64,000 bases of DNA from Rotaria sp. Silwood1. Its lineage: Eukaryota; Rotifera; Eurotatoria; Philodinida; Philodinidae. The notes beneath the pieces are model-generated. The model saw only the letters and a program-made list of their open reading frames with translations. It was not told the DNA's origin and did not search any database. The position numbers were made by a program, and so were the translations under genes. How positions within the stretch are numbered: the stretch's first letter is position 1; every line of letters starts with the position of its first letter. Positions 60,001 through 64,000 of the stretch are shown here, piece by piece. The stretch spans positions 1,612,613 through 1,676,612 of the forward strand of contig CAJNOP010000033.1 in the NCBI GenBank assembly GCA_905250075.1. The letters run 5' to 3'.

Positions 60001-61678
60001 TAGAAAGATACATGAGATGATTATGCATTATAAATTGTTTCAAAGATTACTGCATTCTGCAATTCTTTTGTATAGTACCTTTCATGATTCTTTCGAAACC
60101 AATATAGGACTTTAAGTGTTAATATTATCGAGTCGAATTTATATTTCACTTTGTCAATTCTACTCATTCAAACACTAATTTTTAATGTTTGTTTTATTAT
60201 TTTTCATCTTTCTTAGTTCGATTTATTCGCTAGGTTTTCAGTAACTAACACAATCTAATTCAAATTCTCATATCACAAAATAATTTTAATACTAATTCGA
60301 TATTCTTACTTTAAAACAATTTTCATAGGAACAAATTACATGTTCAGTATTTTGTTTGTAAACGCTTAGTATAATTTGGTCAATACTTTATACAAATTAT
60401 CAGAAAACAAATCCAACTATCAGTATAAAATTAAATTATCAGTAACTAATTCAGTTTGCTCATTTAAAAATTCATTTGCTCATTAAATGAATATTACTTT
60501 TATCATTAATTGAACCATTTTGTTTTTTTTTTATAGAGGAATAGAAGAATGGTTTCACGTCAATTAGGTTGATATTGTAAACTTTGTGATTTTTTGTGAA
60601 AGTGAGTTCAGCTTATTCAATGACAATAACCAACGAAAGTAGAAAAGAAGAGAGCAAGAAGAACAAGAGAGTATGTGTAATAAGAGCATACAGGAATATA
60701 TCACTGCACGAAAATATATCAAAAAGCGAAACGAAATAATGAGTGTATGATATATGAGAACATTGCAGAATACAACCAGTAATTGATCTGTTGTAGTTGG
60801 TGGAGAAACAGACAATATGTGATGTAATCACGTATTTGGACAAATTCTTAACAGACATCATCAATCAATAGATTTAGTATAATATACAGTCTAAGATAAA
60901 TGTTTAACAAATATTGTACGAGCAAACAAGAATAAAATAATATTTTATTTTATTTTTAACTTTGTTTTATTCTTATTTGCTCGTTCAATATTTGCTGAAC
61001 ATTTATCTTAGACTGTTTATTATAATAAATTCTATTGACAGATGATGTTAACATAGTTAACCAAATGTCTGGAAATAAAATCAACTGCTTAAATCGTGAA
61101 TAACCATTTTTCTATTTTGCTTACAAGAAGAACTAATTGAATAGTCAACAATAAATCATAATGTTATATAAACGTTAAAAATTTTCAAAAAATTTAAGTG
61201 TTAACATGCCATCGATACGATAATTAGGTTAAAAAAAAGCATCGTGGTAGACCATCGGAATCTAAGAAAGCACTACTAATGCAATAAACTCTAAGTTCTG
61301 AATCTTTTTAAATTAATTATTGAGCCTTTTTGAAATGATTACTGACCGCATAATAAAAGATATACTGAGCAATAAAATACAAGAAAATTTTAATTTTGAT
61401 ATAGAAAAATTTCTATACCCAAATGTACCCTGACCAATTTTTTCTCGTTCACCAATCTGTAATTCAACTGCATAATTCAGTGAACTATTAATACTTGTCG
61501 TTGTTGATAATGGTAATGGTGTATCAACTTTATAAGCAAGAACCTTAATTGGATATGAGCCACTCAATAAATCACTTCCATATGATCCTCCACCTTCTTC
61601 AATAATATCCATTTCATGTACACTATTACTAATATCTGTTTGTGAGATATTCGATGTTAATATATATCGTTGTGACAT
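57068..61678 (-). CDS. GSK3B: Glycogen synthase kinase-3 (GSK-3)
   Basis: CMGC Ser/Thr kinase of Wnt and insulin signalling. Five exons on the minus strand: 61678-61419, 59421-59103, 59036-58920, 58847-58828, 57611-57068; 419 residues (human GSK3B 420). Seen: EKIGQGTFGKVYKAKL glycine loop (spanning exons 1-2), EIVAIKEVEIEEKFKSRELD with the Arg that binds primed substrate, AHRDVKPANMIVD, CDLGSAKK (DLG for DFG), VSYVCTRYYRAPE with the regulatory Tyr, VDIWSAGCCLAE, PTRDELREMNPRY, LFNF. The regulatory RPRTTSF motif with the inhibitory N-terminal Ser is absent. Exon 4 is 20 bases and supplies VCTRYYR. A start at 61750 is possible but MSQRYIL at 61678 is simpler. Confidence 0.92.
57770..58640. other. 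Less AT-rich sequence in GSK-3 intron 4
   Basis: Base composition is visibly less AT-rich than flanking intron sequence. Frames on the plus strand (for example around 58220-58440) are broken by stops. It looks like a decayed insertion, perhaps a transposon or processed gene, but no family is recognised and no terminal repeats were found. Confidence 0.35.
60852..61050. repeat. Palindromic MITE-like element in GSK-3 intron 1
   Basis: ACAGTCTAAGATAAATGTTT at 60886 is matched by its inverse AACATTTATCTTAGACTGT ending at 61016. Pairing continues inward through GAGCAAACAAGAATAAAAT/ATTTTATTCTTATTTGCTC with a small A/T-rich loop, and outward through TCAATAGATT/AATTCTATTGA and CATCAT/ATGATG with gaps. 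It would fold as one hairpin of about 190 bases. Confidence 0.75.
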
Positions 61679-62017
61679 TGCTATTATTATATGATTTATT
61701 ATTAAGGTACAAAAGGTACTCGCCGCCGCATATTTTTCTTTTTTTGGCAAGCGTAAATATTAAATTTAGAAAAACATAAAAGAAAATAAAATACACACGC
61801 GCTTAAATTTTATTTGATTACTATACAAAAAGATGTATTCTTTATAAATTTTTATCAATTTATTCAGCGTAATATAAAAAAATTAGAATAATCTATTCAA
61901 CTATGACAAAAACTTATTCGTGATGTTAAGCATGCGTAGAAGAAAATAAAATTTAAATAAGTTGAAAATCATCGAAGAGAAAAATATATTAAAAGTAATA
62001 AAAAAAAATAAACAAAA
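61679..62017. other. Spacer between GSK-3 and PDH phosphatase
   Basis: AT-rich; holds the GSK-3 promoter and the 3' UTR of the phosphatase gene, both minus strand. Nothing else is visible. Confidence 0.55.
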
Positions 62018-64000
62018 TTATTTCAAAGTTTTCTTTTGTATTTGATCAATATAATTTTGATCAAAATAAACAATTGTTATTGTTATATCATCACGTATGG
62101 AGCGTGGATGAGGGAATGTTAATACATCTGATAAAAGTTTACTATCGAATTGATCTTGCGATGTATAAGCGAGTGCATGACGAATTAAATGAGTTGCAGA
62201 ATTTTGATCAATCGGTTGATTTTTAATTGCTTGTTGTCGTTCATATAATAATTTACTTATTGTCTTTAAGTTAATTGACGATTTATTATTTTCAGTTTTA
62301 TTTATAACAAAACGATCAAAACTTCGTATACCTTTTTGATGATTAAATATAAGTTCGACAACTTTTTCAGGTGATAATAAATCCCAAACACCATCTGTAG
62401 CTAACACAAGAAATTTATCTTTCTTCGTTAATTTATGTTTTACTATTTCAGGTCGAGCAGTTAAATATGGCGGTGTTATATAAAATTGTGGTATCGCATT
62501 GCTTTTTTTATAATATGGTTGTAAGTATTCTTGAAGATAATTTCTTGGCCATTTAAAACGTATATCACCAAATGCACGAGATGGTATTAATAAACCGAGT
62601 AAACGATCATCGCGAATAACTGAATTATGTTCATTTAATGGATGCTCAGATAAAACTCGTTTGATTTCAACTTTATTATTTATATTATGAATATTTGACA
62701 AAGGAATTGCAGATGAATTACCATCATCATCTATAGTACCTGCGAAACCAAAAAAAAACTCTGTTAGCTCAATCTCTGCTGGGTTAAAATATGCAACACG
62801 ATGTAGCTATTGTTGCTAATCACAGGGAGATTGTTTTAGTTTACATTTAATGGGACACATTTCTCCATTCTCTTTTTACATAATCTTCCATAAATACAGT
62901 AAGGCAGTAGTTAATATATTGAAACAAGACACTATCGATGGACGGTCTGCAACCGTATATCGACAACGTCGGTCATAGTTTGAAAAGAGTATCAAATTCT
63001 ACCCTATATACAGTCCTGGACAAAAGTAGCTATCCCTAATGAAGTGCTACTATTCTTTACGATATTGTATTAATATATTGTGATCATGCGAGCAATAATA
63101 AACTCTGATCAAAAGCACTGAATCGCTCTTCATGGATACACATGTAGAAGAAGATATGATCTAGCTAACATGTTCTTTTTTGATAACCTCATCTCAATCA
63201 TGTTGACACAAATGTTTCTAGCCAAACTCTCATTCGAAAGTTCGGTATTGTAGCTAACTTTAGTTCAAACTTCGTTAGAAATCATTTTAAAATAACTGAA
63301 ATATTTTCTTCTCACTACGAATATTTGTTGAAGAGCAAATGCTTAGTTTTTGGTAAGATCCATCTTTCCCATGATGACTTTTATCAATTCTTTTGAAAAT
63401 TTCACAGATCTTGACTATGTGTTACAGGCTTTGATGATGAGATATAGGATTGTCTTTAATGCTAGAAAAAAAAACAGTAGCAACTCGTGGGAAAATAAAA
63501 CGGCAAACCAAAGCTTTTTGAGCATATATGTTGTTACTGAGCATGTTTTTTTAACAAGGGAAAGAGCATATGCGAATCATAACTTCAGTACATTTGAACT
63601 GATAGAGAGTGATCTAATGCTGACGATCAGCTTTTAGTGTTGTACGTAGGCACTTAAAATATTAATTCTATATCATGAAAAATAGCAACGTTTCATGGTA
63701 GGTGGCTACTTTTGCCCAGGATTGTACTTCAACATTCTCTTTAGATTGAATTTCGTAAAAAATTAATATAGAATATTGATATATTCTTGAAATGATTTAC
63801 CAAGAATAGCACGTGCATCACCACAATTAGCAACATAAAGATCTGTATCTTTGATTAATGCAACACATGCACATGAACCAGCAATACAAATTTGTAATAA
63901 ATCTTTATTAATTTCGAGTGTATCAACTGGTATTGCTTCAGCACATATATCTCGATCTAATTTAATAAACGCACTTTCTAAAGCACCAGGTATATCTGTA
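62018..64000 (-). CDS. PDP1: Pyruvate dehydrogenase phosphatase catalytic subunit (PP2C family), partial
   Basis: Mitochondrial matrix PP2C-type phosphatase that reactivates pyruvate dehydrogenase. Only the C-terminal two exons are in the window: 64000-63801 (continuing beyond the end) and 62739-62018, joined in phase 1. Seen: IPGALESAFIKLDRDICAEA, AGSCACVALIKDTDLYVANC, GDARAILG, HPLNEHNSV, LLGLLIPSRAFGDIRFKW, ITPPYLTARPE, FLVLATDGVWDLL with the metal-binding DG, NSATHLIRHAL and RDDITITIVYF with the metal-binding Asp pair. FKW and the ATHLIRHA motif are specific to the PDP branch of PP2Cs. The N-terminus with the transit peptide is outside the window. The intron (62740-63800) carries a Tc1/mariner-like element. 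Confidence 0.93.
63011..63724. mobile_element. Tc1/mariner-like non-autonomous element in the PDP intron
   Basis: The left end CAGTCCTGGACAAAAGTAGC and the right end GCTACTTTTGCCCAGGATTG are inverted copies, and similarity between the arms continues for about 70 bases (roughly three quarters identical by eye). TA flanks both ends (63009-63010 and 63725-63726). The CAGTxCTGGxCAAAAGTA end is typical of Tc1/mariner elements. The interior has no intact transposase; a 95-codon frame at 63350-63637 shows no DDE motif that I can see. Confidence 0.85.

Noticed and set aside
63350-63637. 95-codon frame inside the Tc1/mariner-like element as a transposase
   Set aside because: No DDE triad or helix-turn-helix is visible and it is far shorter than a transposase (about 340 residues).
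1-64000. CRISPR arrays, bacterial operons, riboswitches, tRNA and rRNA genes
   Set aside because: None seen; spliced animal-type genes throughout make bacterial features irrelevant, and no convincing tRNA or rRNA signature was found on either strand by eye.

Overview
This is eukaryotic nuclear DNA. It is strongly AT-rich, with long gene-free stretches, many short introns (about 50-80 bases, GT..AG) beside a few multi-kilobase ones, and animal-type genes: an activin/TGF-beta type I receptor, TAF5, LSm5, a VRK kinase, CLIP-170, GSK-3 and PDH phosphatase. The compactness, base composition, intron style and two intronless secreted glycosidases of probable foreign origin suggest a bdelloid rotifer (Rotaria/Adineta type). 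That assignment is inference. Exon-intron models were built by hand from reading frames, splice sites and frame continuity.

Layout. 1-7659: no gene seen. 7660-32391: a run of five plus-strand genes: TGF-beta/activin type I receptor (9 exons), LSm5 (2 exons around a 4-kb intron that houses inverted-repeat elements), TAF5 (5 exons), a VRK-family kinase (2 exons) and a CLIP-170-like microtubule plus-end protein (14 exons). LSm5-TAF5 and VRK-CLIP are separated by only about 250 bases. 32392-35626: repeat-rich, with a ~790-base near-perfect palindrome and a fragmented dispersed repeat. 35627-39477: two intronless secreted glycosidase-type genes on the minus strand (GH29 alpha-L-fucosidase and a beta-propeller glycosidase-like protein). 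40624-41196: a stand-alone PARP-type zinc-finger protein. 42558-42954: a small secreted Cys-rich peptide. About 44200-45850: a decayed GH38 alpha-mannosidase.

46246-50435 (minus): a U-box/Rab-like GTPase fusion, then a secreted protein best modelled as two Ly6-like domains, a Thr/Ser-rich stalk, EGF and ShKT modules. 51681-53730 (plus): a divergent USPL1-like, probably catalytically dead protein whose first intron holds a structured, less AT-rich island. 53940-56426 (plus): an ankyrin-repeat protein. 56635-56960 (minus): a small unknown protein. 57068-61678 (minus): GSK-3 with a 20-base microexon. 62018-64000 (minus): pyruvate dehydrogenase phosphatase, cut by the window end, with a Tc1/mariner-like element in its intron.

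Most genes are unlinked housekeeping or signalling functions. The one plausible functional group is the carbohydrate-processing set at 35.6-45.9 kb (fucosidase, propeller glycosidase, dead alpha-mannosidase). The most unusual items are the U-box/Rab fusion with a Gln-to-Met change in the GTPase G3 box, the Ly6-Ly6-mucin-EGF-ShKT gene, the tandemly duplicated 246-base coiled-coil exons of the CLIP gene, and the receptor with a degenerate GS box.
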